Positions 21,001 through 28,900 of a stretch of 64,000 nucleotides of DNA are shown here, in pieces (position 1 is the stretch's first letter; every line of letters begins with the position of its first letter). Both the position numbers and the translations under genes were made by a program. This DNA is from Prorocentrum cordatum (Eukaryota > Sar > Dinophyceae > Prorocentrales > Prorocentraceae). The notes under the pieces were generated by a model. It was not told the DNA's origin and searched no databases. It was given only the letters and a program-made list of their open reading frames with translations. The stretch is taken from positions 190,015 through 254,014 of the forward strand of contig CAUYUJ010016482.1 of the NCBI GenBank assembly GCA_963575745.1. Direction: 5' to 3'.

Positions 21001-21975
21001 CTCGACCGTCGTTCGAGATCGATTGATGCCTTCGAGCTGTGGTTAGCAGAACACACTGGCGTGCCACCCGCCACGCTTTACCGAAGCGGGATACTTCTCG
21101 CCCGTTTCCTAGCGACCTTCGGCGTGTGGCTTCATGATGCAGGTTTTCCCCATTATATTTTGGTCCACGCCATCTTGGGAATCCAGAGCGCCCATCCGCA
21201 TTGGAAGGCCTTTCTGACAGAAGCTTGGGACGTAGCGAAACAATGGAAGCTTGCAGAGCCGCCAAAGCTCCGTCCCCCCTTGCCACGCGCGCTGCTGCGC
21301 GCCATGGTCGGGCTCTGTCTCGCCTGGGACTGGCCTGTGATGGCGGCACTGCTGCTCATGGGCTTCACGATGTTCCTCAGGCCTGGCGAACTGCTGGCGT
21401 CCCGCCGCTGTGACCTGTCGCTTCCGTGCGACCGTCTCGAAGTCGAAGGAGATGCTTTTCTTTCGACTCTTGTTCCAAAGACCAGAAGAACGTACCCGAC
21501 GCAACATGCTCGCTGCTCCGATCGGGGCACGGTGAAGATATTGAATCTTGTGTTTGGGAGGCTGGCTTCCACCGATCCTCTCGCCCCCTTCGGTGCGAGC
21601 GGCTTCCGTACTCGGTGGAATCATCTGCTTTTGGCTCTGGGCGTCCCCCTTGCCAAAGCAGGTCAGGGGCTCAACCTGACGCCCGCTTGTCTGCGGGGCT
21701 CTGGCGCAACAGACTTTTATATCGCCACGGAAGACGTCCCTCGCGTCTTCTGGCGAGGGCGCTGGCGTCAGGCTTCCAGTGCCGAACGCTACCTGCAAGC
21801 CGCCGCCGCCTCTACAGTTCTTGCTGCGCTCCCCGAGCACGCGCGGGCTCGTATCTTGTTCTTCGCCACCGCCAGCGACCGCCTCGTCGCTTCGTTCCTC
21901 CAAGTCGGCCCCGCCGCTTGGCCTGCCCTGCTTGCGGCCGCCCGCCAAAACCTTGTCACTTCGCAAGGTCCTTGA
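15016..21975 (+). CDS. Polyprotein: reverse transcriptase - RNase H - J domain - tyrosine recombinase (ORF2)
   Basis: 2,319 residues from the first in-frame ATG; translation may begin upstream. RT: VPKDSDFDRLILNP near 280, motif A SCDDLREFYYTF (Asp335/336), motif B-like ALAMGDNMAVE, motif C NIDDH (Asp436/437) in place of YxDD. RNase H: GTDASLGWGG (Asp607), INILETTVY (Glu708), LLDSKVALG (Asp733) and YVPTDVHRADDPTR, the latter typical of DIRS-type RNase H. J domain: residues 995-1056 with His-Pro-Asp at 1024-1026. Ser/Arg-rich linkers lie at about 1360-1420 and 1500-1590, and an unassigned globular region at 1680-1930. Tyrosine recombinase: about 1995-2316, with Arg2122 (FLRPGELL), Arg2227 (ACLRGSGAT) and Tyr2259 (SSAERYLQ). 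The usual His of HxxR is Ala. There is no methylase domain and no DDE integrase. The single frame is open for nearly 7 kb. Confidence 0.88.
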   Translation: MGARCSLGSFSRSSMRAMDRDGPYLLGPPPRDPWPCPPAPPLGPPPDGLSARRRERWRLRRAARTLAQYSVIALNWLTLGHPSLAPAEARVRATVSPCQEGVRTRIERLCRIAVRLARGGKSDLGRAFAKFDSTEVSLHGLATHVAALEASFTSSSSVPAPMRHCPTGAPPVPGSLATAAAWDSTQAEPFDLKVRASRIKWDYSPEFDPVPFLSDARVREAFLDPEVMRLPASEWPAGQKGARVHMDRAELWALLQKWDACGALYLTPASDLAWDEACGAFRVPKDSDFDRLILNPTVVNSRCASISSSTQRLGQGFLLCRLGLAPGEWLAVSCDDLREFYYTFRVPPARARRNALRVRLPSSRFKAFRAWRPELEGVDVAPCLNALAMGDNMAVEIANSAHEGVLHSFGALRPHEQVVHRSPFPRGPFVEMLNIDDHTGFQKLSWRGSAPRPDDPCRRDREVFAACDEGYPRVGLIQHPGKRARGETHKVVVGAEVEGRIGIVCAPLVRTVALCRLTLIQIYLGITTRSLLASLVGCWVQVFLYRRPLLAIFTHVYNFLSRLATEDGIEYDLPPYVRDELLACTFLAFTAITDLRAQPCPELFGTDASLGWGGVVRAPISPQLSAELWRRSEHGGWHTILHNRSLLAVLSRGVPVGPELTQLHHDLGLPSLEPPVAPRWVTELSESLRFRLAYKWEFRMPRHINILETTVYKSLCKYCCVRLPDSRIPVLLDSKVALGATAHGRSSSPGLSHVLSTTLPYVIGGGLYMGGMYVPTDVHRADDPTRNRAVRPPSRAPPAWLVEAERGEFTRFDCIAYADSRSAFPTCLWGRFVAQLVARGPEGLLSHRWAAAPTLPLGAGMAADAAGDGAQGDALDPSGAAESNSEAALASGERRGPRNALFADSGRRFTSTADASPKAPVFSEGGARGPDPAAASAGSAPPAAKRPPPLALRSKAAAAPPPAIGGGSSRVGSQEAPKGATAATPRVFQRAARVSASRQLLGVVDGASRSTIEAAFRRQSLVYHPDRTPAHLGAGERAARALKWKQLCDAKSVLLQALSQAAAPPAAPSTGGDGPAARAFAQANAAGKGARKGKLAPGSAMALQALEEAVSSRVALASAELAPRAALPASGAPLPSRVSSALATRAAESDAILASAVSRGRVELDALRTARADATRRTVQAPARGEGERAVARAELAEGMADRAYFRRLREAASREAAGLPRTAPVQLGRDWRKTLRAVLHNAEVSTGLANADRAARAGDAPASSTGRSLADVEAVDPRALARPADDPASSFSRREGRAVRARLGPREEAVEDQPNRGGHAPHSASRTGAARNKRAKKQRRASTAALPAPEEGAATTPGRRSRRTANARHWAGAARPSSAAGVGPPPRSRSPARSRTRSPNPYGTDHTSPSGGGSSLPIDVSSAPEEPSGPPAGEASEGPHTPEGSPPASARSRSRAEPACEEDSPTELEDVVLSALTDSSVDLERVVAGLNPEVLRRLQAAFPRRAETSPPAARAAARSRSRGRGPRAGPEPPRPVPPPPSPPRHHSRGRAASRSRAPLGRRAVRSPRVAPKRRPSPATSQRPASSRADSAAQATPTSVCMRSSSDAVAAPQGGGRAAEEGGSSSGFVRGRVSEPELPLSGAHSGDAASAAAAAFAARRTASAAAEQPLPPGAASALAWRLNIGGEKITVVRWGPAWQAAFQSAASWLRTFAPAGAAEPEGKDDLHCLLRALHAYKRLFQTGGAEPIDEASWLHPYAAVVEPEAIPAHADLQAMGAGAIRGIGLGSKIEQRRRAGKLACLFDFLYHVQDSHGAIPAALWGSHSPPSEILDAFAEVVPVPHHSGLTSSAARSELAEAAAAARAEPRPPFDWPTLEKGDALPAEIEAGARRAYRNMGGSFSSARAMLAEASGFETDGRDALVPPFYASRRRRAATLISSPSPGRPALILWCVCGLCISLGAAAPTAGQGLSGAAPPAPARPPRTPFVRDSHLTSAYLDRRSRSIDAFELWLAEHTGVPPATLYRSGILLARFLATFGVWLHDAGFPHYILVHAILGIQSAHPHWKAFLTEAWDVAKQWKLAEPPKLRPPLPRALLRAMVGLCLAWDWPVMAALLLMGFTMFLRPGELLASRRCDLSLPCDRLEVEGDAFLSTLVPKTRRTYPTQHARCSDRGTVKILNLVFGRLASTDPLAPFGASGFRTRWNHLLLALGVPLAKAGQGLNLTPACLRGSGATDFYIATEDVPRVFWRGRWRQASSAERYLQAAAASTVLAALPEHARARILFFATASDRLVASFLQVGPAAWPALLAAARQNLVTSQGP
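17998..18190 (+). other. DnaJ-type J domain encoded inside ORF2
   Basis: The translation reads SRQLLGV, then TIEAAFRRQSLVYHPDRT, then a third helix ending WKQLCDAKSVLLQ. This is the layout of a J domain: helix I with LLGV, amphipathic basic helix II, the invariant His-Pro-Asp loop (codons at 18085-18093) and helix III. J domains dock on Hsp70 and stimulate its ATPase; the HPD loop is essential. The location is between RNase H and the Ser/Arg-rich linker. The call rests on the full helix II-HPD-helix III pattern, not on HPD alone. Confidence 0.85.
19819..19861 (+). repeat. 43-bp internal repeat of the YR element, copy 2
   Basis: Lies inside ORF2, in frame as MRSSSDAVAAPQGG. Identical by eye to copy 1 at 14699-14741, 5,120 bp to the left and in another frame. 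Both copies are preceded by GGTA and include CCCCGCAGGG. Confidence 0.9.
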
Positions 21976-21986
21976 GCACGGGTATG

Positions 21987-22144
21987 GCTGCCTCGCCGAC
22001 CTCGGCGACCAGACGGACTCCACCGTCTGACGCGCGGCGCCCCGGCTTGAGCGCGCGGGACGGGCCTGCCCATTTTGGGCCGCCCCGCGCGCGCACGCCG
22101 CGGCCGCGCTCGGAGACAGCTCGCTGGCGCGCGAGCGGGAGAAT
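21987..22144 (+). repeat. Split direct repeat B1 of the YR element
   Basis: 158 bp, from GCTGCCTCGCCGACCTCGGC to GAGCGGGAGAAT. Begins 11 bp after the ORF2 stop and matches B2 at an offset of 246 bp. Contains short GC-rich self-complementary stretches such as GCCCATTTTGGGC. Confidence 0.93.
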
Positions 22145-22198
22145 GCTTCTTCTATTCTCTGTGAGCAAGCTCCTGCTGTCTCCGCAGCTTCTCAGCCC
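22143..22198 (+). repeat. Split direct repeat A2 of the YR element
   Basis: Copy of A1. Overlaps the end of B1 by the dinucleotide AT. The B1-A2 join therefore reads GAGAATGCTTC, which is what joining B2 to A1 in a circle would give. Confidence 0.93.
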
Positions 22199-22232
22199 CC
22201 CTCCCTCCTCTCCCACTCTAAGGCTGACGGGC

Positions 22233-22390
22233 GCTGCCTCGCCGACCTCGGCGACCAGACGGACTCCACCGTCTGACGCGCGGCGCCCCGGCTTGAGCGC
22301 GCGGGACGGGCCTGCCCATTTTGGGCCGCCCCGCGCGCGCACGCCGCGGCCGCGCTCGGAGACAGCTCGCTGGCGCGCGAGCGGGAGAAT
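22233..22390 (+). repeat. Split direct repeat B2 (right end of YR element)
   Basis: Copy of B1. After the shared GAGAAT the flank changes to CCTTATATAC, which marks the right end of the element. A2 and B2 are separated by 34 bp of CT-rich sequence. Confidence 0.93.
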
Positions 22391-22400
22391 CCTTATATAC

Positions 22401-22547
22401 GTCGGGCGTGTCTCCCTACCGGAAGAATGTTCAAACATATTGGCAAATAGCCTGGGGACGATTTTTTGTTGTTGTGACTGTTTTTTTTTTTTTTTTGACT
22501 ATTTTTGTTTTTCTCCCAAATCCGCCTGTAGGATGGCATGCCCAACG
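22401..22547. mobile_element. Short TIR element, introner/MITE-like (copy 1)
   Basis: Ends GTCGGGCGTGTC and GGCATGCCCAAC are inverted repeats about 147 bp apart. The interior shares AATAGCCTGGG, a T-rich centre and CCAAATCCGCCTGTAGGA with the copy at 22780-22932. It begins 10 bp right of the YR element. No coding capacity. Confidence 0.75.
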
Positions 22548-22779
22548 TAAATCTACTCGGACCCCATCTAGGAGGCCTTTATACTTTTGCCTCGAGCCTC
22601 CCACCCGGCTGCCCCACTCCAGCGCCGCCGCCGCCGCCTGCTCGCCGAGCGCCATCGCCACCGCGACCTCGCGCCGCGCGAGCCCCGCGCGGCAGGGCTT
22701 CACGCGGGCCCGCGTGCTGGTGATCTGCCCGTTCCGCTCGGTGCCCTGGAGGGAGTCTCAGGGGCAGCGTCACGGTTAA

Positions 22780-22932
22780 GTCGGGCATGTCCATCTCCAG
22801 GAGGAATATCCAAAAATAGTAAAAAAATAGCCTGGGAACAATTTGTTCACTACTTTTGGCTATGTTTTGTGTTATTTGGTTGACAATTTCGGATGTTCGC
22901 CCCAAATCCGCCTGTAGGAGGCCATGCCCGAC
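22780..22932. mobile_element. Short TIR element, introner/MITE-like (copy 2)
   Basis: Ends GTCGGGCATGTCC and GGCCATGCCCGAC are near-perfect inverted repeats. The interior is collinear with copy 1 (AATAGCCTGGGAACAAT, CCAAATCCGCCTGTAGGAGG). The copies differ at many positions, so they are not a recent tandem duplication. Confidence 0.78.
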
Positions 22933-23214
22933 ATAACGTTACGGCAGACTCGTGCGGCGCTGGCGCGCCAGCGACGCCAGCGAAGGCGTTTCAGGTCGAA
23001 TTCTGCGACGCGGATGAGCACCGATGGACACGATAAGGCCACTGGGCCTGAGTGAATTCAACCTCGAGCAATCGGGGCCGCGATTGATTCAAGGTTGAAC
23101 GATCGATGCGGTGTCAAGAACCTTTGAGTGCGCCGACGCCGCGCGAGCCTACCGTAGGGGGGGAACGACTCAGGGGAGACGCAGCTTCGAGGTTCGAGGT
23201 TAGCGGGTGTTCTC
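22933..23214. other. Spacer, no gene seen
   Basis: Unique-looking sequence with a GCTGGCGCGCCAGC palindrome near 22960. No motif. Confidence 0.5.
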
Positions 23215-23720
23215 GTGTGTTCTGGGTGGTTTTCCAGCCTCGGGATGCTCTCCAGCAGCTGCGCCTCGCCGAGGACGTTCTCAGAGGAGAACAGGTACCC
23301 ATACCGCTACCCCTCGCCTCGTGCTCCCCCTTTGAGCCTCCTGGGCGGCCCTCGTCGCCACCGTTGGATTCGCCTCGAAATGCTGGTCAGAGAGCACCCC
23401 GGGAGAGGTTCAGTGAGCAGCGGTATGGGTACCTTCTGGTTTCCCCGCATTCTGGGGGTGCCCAGATTGTCCCGAACGGTCGCCGGAGACCCGAGTTGTG
23501 ACCCGGATTTGCTCCTGTCGGGGGCATTGTCAGGGGGGGGATCTGCTCAGGGGGGGTGCACAACCCCACATCGCCTTCTGATCTCCGATGGGGACTTGAC
23601 AGCCCACCCCGCCCAGGACCGTGCGGATTTGCCATCGGGGGTCCATCGCCAACCAATCGGCGATGTATCGCCGATTTGAGCTTGACGCTGCCTCCCCAGG
23701 GGGGAGACGGCTTGGCAGGG
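23215..23720. repeat. Dispersed repeat family F5 (copy 1)
   Basis: Diverged but collinear with 60270-60610. Landmarks: TTTTCCAGCCTCGGGATGC, TCTGGGGGTGCCCAG, GACAGCCCACCCCGCCCAGG and ATCGGCGATGTA. Open frames here carry no domain. Confidence 0.7.
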
Positions 23721-23879
23721 CAACGAACAAGAAACATTGCAGTCAAGACGCTGAAATAAGTGACAAGTTCGTGTTCGCTAGTGGCTCGCTCTCCCTGAAG
23801 TCCTTCCATGGTTATTCCTCTGGCGCTGATTCATCGCAACATCTGCTGTGCAATCTAGGTGGTACAATCCATGTGGTAC

Positions 23880-24210
23880 AGTCCATGCGGTGGCAACCAA
23901 GGCAAAGCAATGCAGTATAGTGCAATGCAAAGCAGCGAATGCAAAGCAATGCAAAACAATAGAAAGCAGCGTGAAACAATGCAATGCTACATATGCAAGA
24001 AGACGTAAAGCAATGCAAAGCAATGCACAGCCATGTGTAGCAGTACAATGCAATGCAATGCAAAGCAATGCGATGCAATGCAAAGAGCAACGCACAGCAA
24101 TACAAAGCAATGCAAAACAATGCAAAGCAATGCAAGCCGAAGCACTGCAAAGTTGTGCAATACGATGCAAACAAGCTCAAGGCAGTGCGGAGCAGTGCAG
24201 ATCAGTGCAA
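23880..24210. repeat. GCAATGCAAA-type minisatellite
   Basis: Irregular 10-bp-like units (AAGCAATGCA and variants) over about 330 bp. They read as Cys/Ile/Ala or Lys/Gln/Cys-rich pseudo-ORFs. Confidence 0.9.
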
Positions 24211-24262
24211 AGCACGACGACGACGGTCGGCGATCGGCGGCCGCAGGCTGGCCAGACCTCTA

Positions 24263-24433
24263 CGGGCGAAGAACGGTTCAAAATAAACTTTTTCGCTGTC
24301 GGGGGCGCCTGTCCCTGGGCGGCTGGAAAGTTTATACCCCTACGGTGCCACCGTAAGGGTAGAAACTTTCCAGCCGCCCTGGGGCAGGTGTCCCCGACGG
24401 CGAACAAGTTTATCTTATGCCGTTCTTCGCCCG
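24263..24433. mobile_element. Foldback element, family F1 (copy 3, best preserved)
   Basis: Perfect 14-bp terminal inverted repeats (CGGGCGAAGAACGG and its complement), with nearly the whole element self-complementary: TTCGCTGTCGGGGGCGCCTG and GGGCGGCTGGAAAGTTT pair with the right arm around a short centre near 24346. No coding capacity. Confidence 0.88.
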
Positions 24434-25242
24434 TTCAAGACCGTCGCACCGGCCCAGCTCTTCACCACCCACCTCGGCAGCCCCTGAGTCGCATTGTTCG
24501 TCTCCTTCGGGAGCCGCCTCGTGCGCTCCCTCGGGGGGGAGAGCGACGCGCAGGCCCCCGATGCGGCCCGCACTTTGGCGACCTGCGCCCCCTTGAGACG
24601 GGGGTCAATGCAGACGGGGGTCAGCCAGAGCGCCGGATCTTGCAGGATCCTGCAGGGCCAGGGGCGCACTGACCCGGGTTTGGGTGCAGGGTCCTGCAGG
24701 GTCCTGCAGGATCTTTTGCATGGGCCCGGGTTTGGGTGCAGGGCCTTTGCAGGATTCTGCAAGGCCTGACTGACCCGGGTCTGGATTGACCCGGGTCAGA
24801 AGATCCCCGACCACCAAACCACTCCAACCCAACCCGAAGGCCTCAGTTTGCCCTCCATCTCCAGTGGGGGGGGGTCGGGGAACACTGAAAAAACACGTGG
24901 AACCCGTACACCGCCCAAACCGGAAATTCGGGTCAAGTTCGGGTCTTCGGGTTGGGTGGGGTCGGCTCAAATCGATGGACGTTCGACGCAGCTTCGACGC
25001 TTGAGTGGAGCGAGTGCCTCCAGAAAAGGTCCTCAGAGTGAGCATCCCAGACAAAGGGGTGGGGCAGCGAAGGTTGCCGAGGGCCCCCAATGGGGCCCCC
25101 AATGGGGCCTTCAGGGCCCAGAAAGGGCACCTTTCTCCCCCCGTCCCCCCCCTTATTTTTGCCGCCCTCCCTTAATTCGCGCCCAAAGTTCCTTGTGCGA
25201 GAAGAAGGAGCCCCTAAGCGCAAGCCCTGTTTGGGGAATCAA
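24434..25242. other. Spacer with short CCTGCAGG-type repeats, no gene seen
   Basis: 24640-24780 repeats GGGTTTGGGTGCAGGG and TCCTGCAGG words. The rest is unique-looking. Overlapping open frames on both strands lack motifs. Confidence 0.5.
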
Positions 25243-25378
25243 TTTCCGAAGGTCTGCGCGGATGTCTCAGATCGGCGCCAGGCCTTCCCTGGCGGCGCCT
25301 CTAGCGCGCTCGGCGCGCCGGGGACGGCGGTCCATCGCCGATCTAAGAAATCCGCGCGGGCCTCGAATACGGTCGGAC
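25243..25378. mobile_element. Foldback element, family F2 (copy 2)
   Basis: Left arm TCCGAAGGTCTGCGCGGATG, then CAGATCGGCGCC. Right arm GGCGGTCCATCGCCGATCT, then GAAATCCGCGCGGGCCTCGA. Same family as 11650-11789. Confidence 0.75.
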
Positions 25379-25387
25379 CGAGGTATA

Positions 25388-25560
25388 GGTCGAGGTTGGT
25401 TCGGGGAGCGTACCCTGATGTTCTTCGTGCTTGTTGGATGTTTTTGTGCATCCTGGGGAGGGCAACCTCGAATGATCTTAAGGCTTGGGGTGTTTTGGCC
25501 GGCGGAGGGTCTCATGTTCTTGGAGAATGTTCTTCTGTCCCAGGTCCGACTGCAAGAGTT
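25388..25560. repeat. Dispersed repeat family F4 (copy 2)
   Basis: Collinear with 7291-7460. F4 directly follows an F2 foldback here but not at 7.3 kb, so the two families are independent. Confidence 0.65.
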
Positions 25561-26589
25561 TCTTGTTGGCTGACACAACCCATCGGAATCAAATCCCGAG
25601 ACCAGTGGGCTCATCCCAAGCGGATGATGATACGACCAAGAGCGCGATCTTCCTGTGAAAGTTAATCGGAGGCCTACGCGTTGGACCCCTTACGGAGCGA
25701 ACGTCAGAAAACGAGTGAAAACGCGTGAGGAGGGGACTGCGAGGGGCACATGCCGGAAGGACGACGATGGCCGCGAGAAAGAAGGCGTCACTAACCGGGG
25801 AGGGAGGTCCTGCTTCGGTCTCAATAGGGCCACGCTTCGCTGGTCCTCCCACGCGTGCACTGGGCAGAGCACTCCGCCGGACCTCCCGGGAGCTCTCACG
25901 CCAGTGGCCCTCGCGAAGGCGACGTCTAACGTTTGGGCGGTTTTCGGGCATCGCTCCGCTGGACCTCCGAGGAGCTCACGAAAGTGGCGGCATTAGTGCA
26001 GTTGTCAGCCCCATGGGAGGCGAAGTCTAGTTGAAGTCCGCGCGAGACGTCGCTCCGCTGGACCACCCAGAGGCTCACGAGATTGGAGGCAATTGCTCCG
26101 TTGACAGCCCCCAGGGGGGCGAGATCTACTTCTGGGGTGGACTTCTGGGGGGTGGCCGTTGGTGCGTGTTGTCGGATGGGGTCCCCGCTCGAGCGGGACC
26201 CCCCTCGTGGCCCGACATCTCGCACCCATCCCTACAGCGCGTTCATCGCCGTGCCCTTCCCCACTCCTCCTCCCTGTAGGTTTGGGCGCGTGTTGTTCTT
26301 TGGTCAACGTACTCGTATGTTTGATGTTCTGGGCACGGCACGGATGGCACTGCATGCGAACCGCTTCTCGGCGCCCTCTTCCCAATGTCGGTCATCGTGG
26401 GACCTCCAGTCGCGCCCGCCCTGGTGGACGGCGTTTCGCTCTGCTTCGACACGGACGGGGGCGACGTGGAAGGACCGAAAGAGGGTGACATTGCAGGACC
26501 GAAAGAGGGTGACATTGCAGGGGTTCTTGTTATTACTTGGACGCCTCCTACTTCTCCTCTTTCTCCTTCTCCTCCTTCCTCTCCTCCTC
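25561..26589. other. Spacer with a degenerate approx. 97-bp tandem repeat, no gene seen
   Basis: Three irregular units between about 25860 and 26130 share CGCTCCGCTGGACC and GAGCTCACGA-type words (for example at 25952 and 26051, 99 bp apart). At 26473-26520 GGACCGAAAGAGGGTGACAT is repeated in tandem. No coding motif. Confidence 0.5.
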
Positions 26590-26730
26590 ATACCCAGACT
26601 TACTCATACACAGACTTACTCACACTCAGATTTACTCATACCCAGACTTACTCAGACACAACATTACTCATACTCAGACCTACTCATACTCAGACCTACT
26701 CCTATTCAGACTTACTCATGCTGAGACTCA
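26590..26730. repeat. 16-bp minisatellite (ACTTACTCATACTCAG type)
   Basis: About nine degenerate units of CTTACTCATACTCAGA. Directly precedes the 152-bp satellite. Confidence 0.9.
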
Positions 26731-26744
26731 CGCACGCCCCGTTC

Positions 26745-28205
26745 GCGGCCGTTTTGTGGGGACGTCTCAAACGGTTTGCCTGTTTTCTGTCCCAACATCC
26801 TTCGCTTTCGGAGCAGATTTGGAGGATGTCTCGAGCAAGGCGCTCATTTTCACGTCCCTCAGGGGAGCCGCCGAGGGGTATTGCACGGTCCCGTTCGCGG
26901 CCGTTTTGTGGCTGTTTTCTGTCCCAACATCCTTCGCTTTCGGAGCAGATTTGGAGAATGTCTCGAGCGAGGCGCTCATTTTCACGTCCCCAATGGGAAC
27001 CGCCGAGGGGTATTGCACGGTCCCGTTCGCGGCCGTTTTGTGGGGACGTCTCAAGCGGTTTGCATGTTTTCTTGTCCCAACATCCTTCGCTTTCGGAGCA
27101 GATTTGGAGGATGTCTCGAGCAAGGTGCTCATTTTCACGTCCCTCAGGGGAGCCGCCGAGGGGTATTGCACGGTCCCGTTCGCGGCCGTTTTGTGGGGAC
27201 GTCTCAAGCGGTTTGCTGGTCTTCTGTCCCAACATCCTTCGCTATCGGAGCAGATTTGGAGGATGTCTCGAGCGAGGCGCTCATTTTCATGTTCCTAAGG
27301 GGAGCCGCCGAGGGGTATTGCACGGTCCTGTTCGCGGCCGTTCTGTGGGGACGTCTCAAGCGGTTTGCTTGTTTTCTGTCCCAACATCTTCGCATTCGGA
27401 GCAGATTTGGAGGATGTCTCGAGCGAGACGCTCATTTTCACGTCCCTGAGGGGAGCCGCCGAGGGGTATTGCATGGTCCCGTTCGCGGCCGTTTTGGGGG
27501 GGAGTGTCTCAAGCGGTTTGCCTGTTTTCTGTCCCAGCATCCTTCGCTTTCGGGGCAGATTTGGAGGATGTCTCGAGCGAGGCTCCATTTTCACGTCCCT
27601 AAGGGGAGCCGCCGAGGGGTATTGCACTGTCCCGTTCGCGGCCGTTATGTGGGGACGTCTCAAGCGGTTTGCTTGTCTTCTGTCCCATCATCCTTCGCTT
27701 TCGGAGCAGATTTGGAGGATGTCTCGAGCGAGGCGCTCATTTTCATGTCCCTAAGGGGAGCCGCCGAGGGGTATTGCACGGTCCTGTTCGCGGCCGTTTT
27801 GTTGGGACGTCTCAAGCGGTTTGCCTGTTTTCTGTCCCAACGTCCTTCGCTTGCGCAGCAGATTTGGAGGATGTCTCGAGCGAGGCGCTCATTTTCATGT
27901 TCCTAAGGGGAGCCGCCGAGGGGAATTGCACTGTCCCGTTCGCGGCCGTTCTGTGGGGACGTCTCAAGCGGTTTGCCTGTTTTCTGTCCCAGCATCCTTC
28001 GCTTTTGGAGCAGATTTGGAGGATGTCTCGAGCGAGGCGCTCATTTTCACGTCCCTAAGGGGAGCCGCCGAGAGGTTTTGCATGGTCCCGTGCGCGGCCG
28101 TTTTGTGGGGACGTCTTAAGCGGTTTGCTTGTTTTCTGTCCCAACATCCTTCGCTTTCGGAGCAGATTTGGAGGATGTCTCGAGCGAGGCGCTCATTTTC
28201 ACACC
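26745..28205. repeat. 152-bp tandem satellite, ten units
   Basis: GTCCCAACATCC or a variant recurs at 26789, 26921, 27074, 27226, 27378, 27531, 27682, 27834, 27986 and 28138, a period of 151-153 bp with one shorter unit of 132 bp. Each unit carries two related motifs: GACGTCTCAAGCGGTTTGC followed by TGTTTTCTG, and GGATGTCTCGAGCGAGGCGC followed by TCATTTTCA. So the unit is itself an old dimer. Open frames on both strands arise from the repeat; no gene. Confidence 0.95.
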
Positions 28206-28239
28206 CCAGGTGGGCCAGATTTTGAGGATGTCTCGATCG

Positions 28240-28900
28240 GTGGCCAGACTCGTGTGCACAGATTCTCCTCAGGATGCCACGGGAGGCTCCAACAGGCTCC
28301 AGGAGGGCCCAGGAGACCACATGAGGTCCCAGGAGGCATCAGGAGGCCACAGAAAGACTCAAGAGGCCGCAGGATGTCCCCAGAGGCTCTAGGAGGCCCC
28401 AGGAAGCTCCGGGAGGCCTCAGGAAGCCACAGGAGGCCCCAGGAGGCCAGAGGAAGCGCCAGGAGGCATCGGAAGGCAACAGGAGGCCCCGAGAGGCCCC
28501 AGGAGCAGGAGGCCTCAGAAGGCAACAGGAGTGGCTCCAATCCCATGTGTTTGACGTATGCTCCTATAGATTGGGCCTCACCTGGATCACGAATCCTTGA
28601 TGTTACACGTATGTTTCTATATATTGTCCTTCTCCTGTGTACTTCTGTTCCTATAGGACCTCTCCAGGGGCACGAATCCTTTGTGTTTTACGTGTGTTTG
28701 TTATAGATTGCCCTTCTCCTGTGGCTCCAATCCGCAATGTTTTATGTACGTCTGTTGCTATAGATTGGGCCTCTCCTGGGGCACGAATCCTCCCTAGGAG
28801 GTCCCAGGAGGCCCCAGGAGGCCCCAAGAGGCTCCTGGAGGCCCCTGGAAGCCCCAGTAGGTTTCAGGAGGCCCCAGGAGGCCCCAGGCTCATGCGCAGA
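28240..28900. repeat. GGAGGCCCCA minisatellites flanking a degenerate approx. 50-bp repeat
   Basis: 28280-28530 and 28795-28890 are AGGAGGCCCC-type decamer repeats. Between them TATAGATTGGGCCTCTCCTG-like units recur near 28564, 28614, 28653, 28701 and 28754. Confidence 0.85.

Larger units (their letters stand above)
12010..22390 (+). mobile_element. Complete tyrosine-recombinase retrotransposon with split direct repeats (Ngaro/PAT-like layout)
   Basis: About 10.4 kb. The repeat layout is A1 (12010-12065), internal ORFs, B1 (21987-22144), A2 (22143-22198), B2 (22233-22390). A1 equals A2 over 56 bp and B1 equals B2 over 158 bp by eye. This A1-B1-A2-B2 order is the split-direct-repeat structure of Ngaro/PAT-type members of the DIRS order, which integrate by tyrosine recombinase instead of a DDE integrase. 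The coding content agrees: gag-like ORF, then RT, RNase H and YR in one frame. B1 and A2 share AT, the same dinucleotide that borders A1 on the left and B2 on the right, as expected for a circle junction. The identical repeats and open frames suggest a recent, possibly active copy. Confidence 0.92.

Noticed and set aside
15016-21975. Retroviral or LTR-type pol
   Set aside because: No long terminal repeats, protease or DDE integrase. Split direct repeats and a tyrosine recombinase are present instead.
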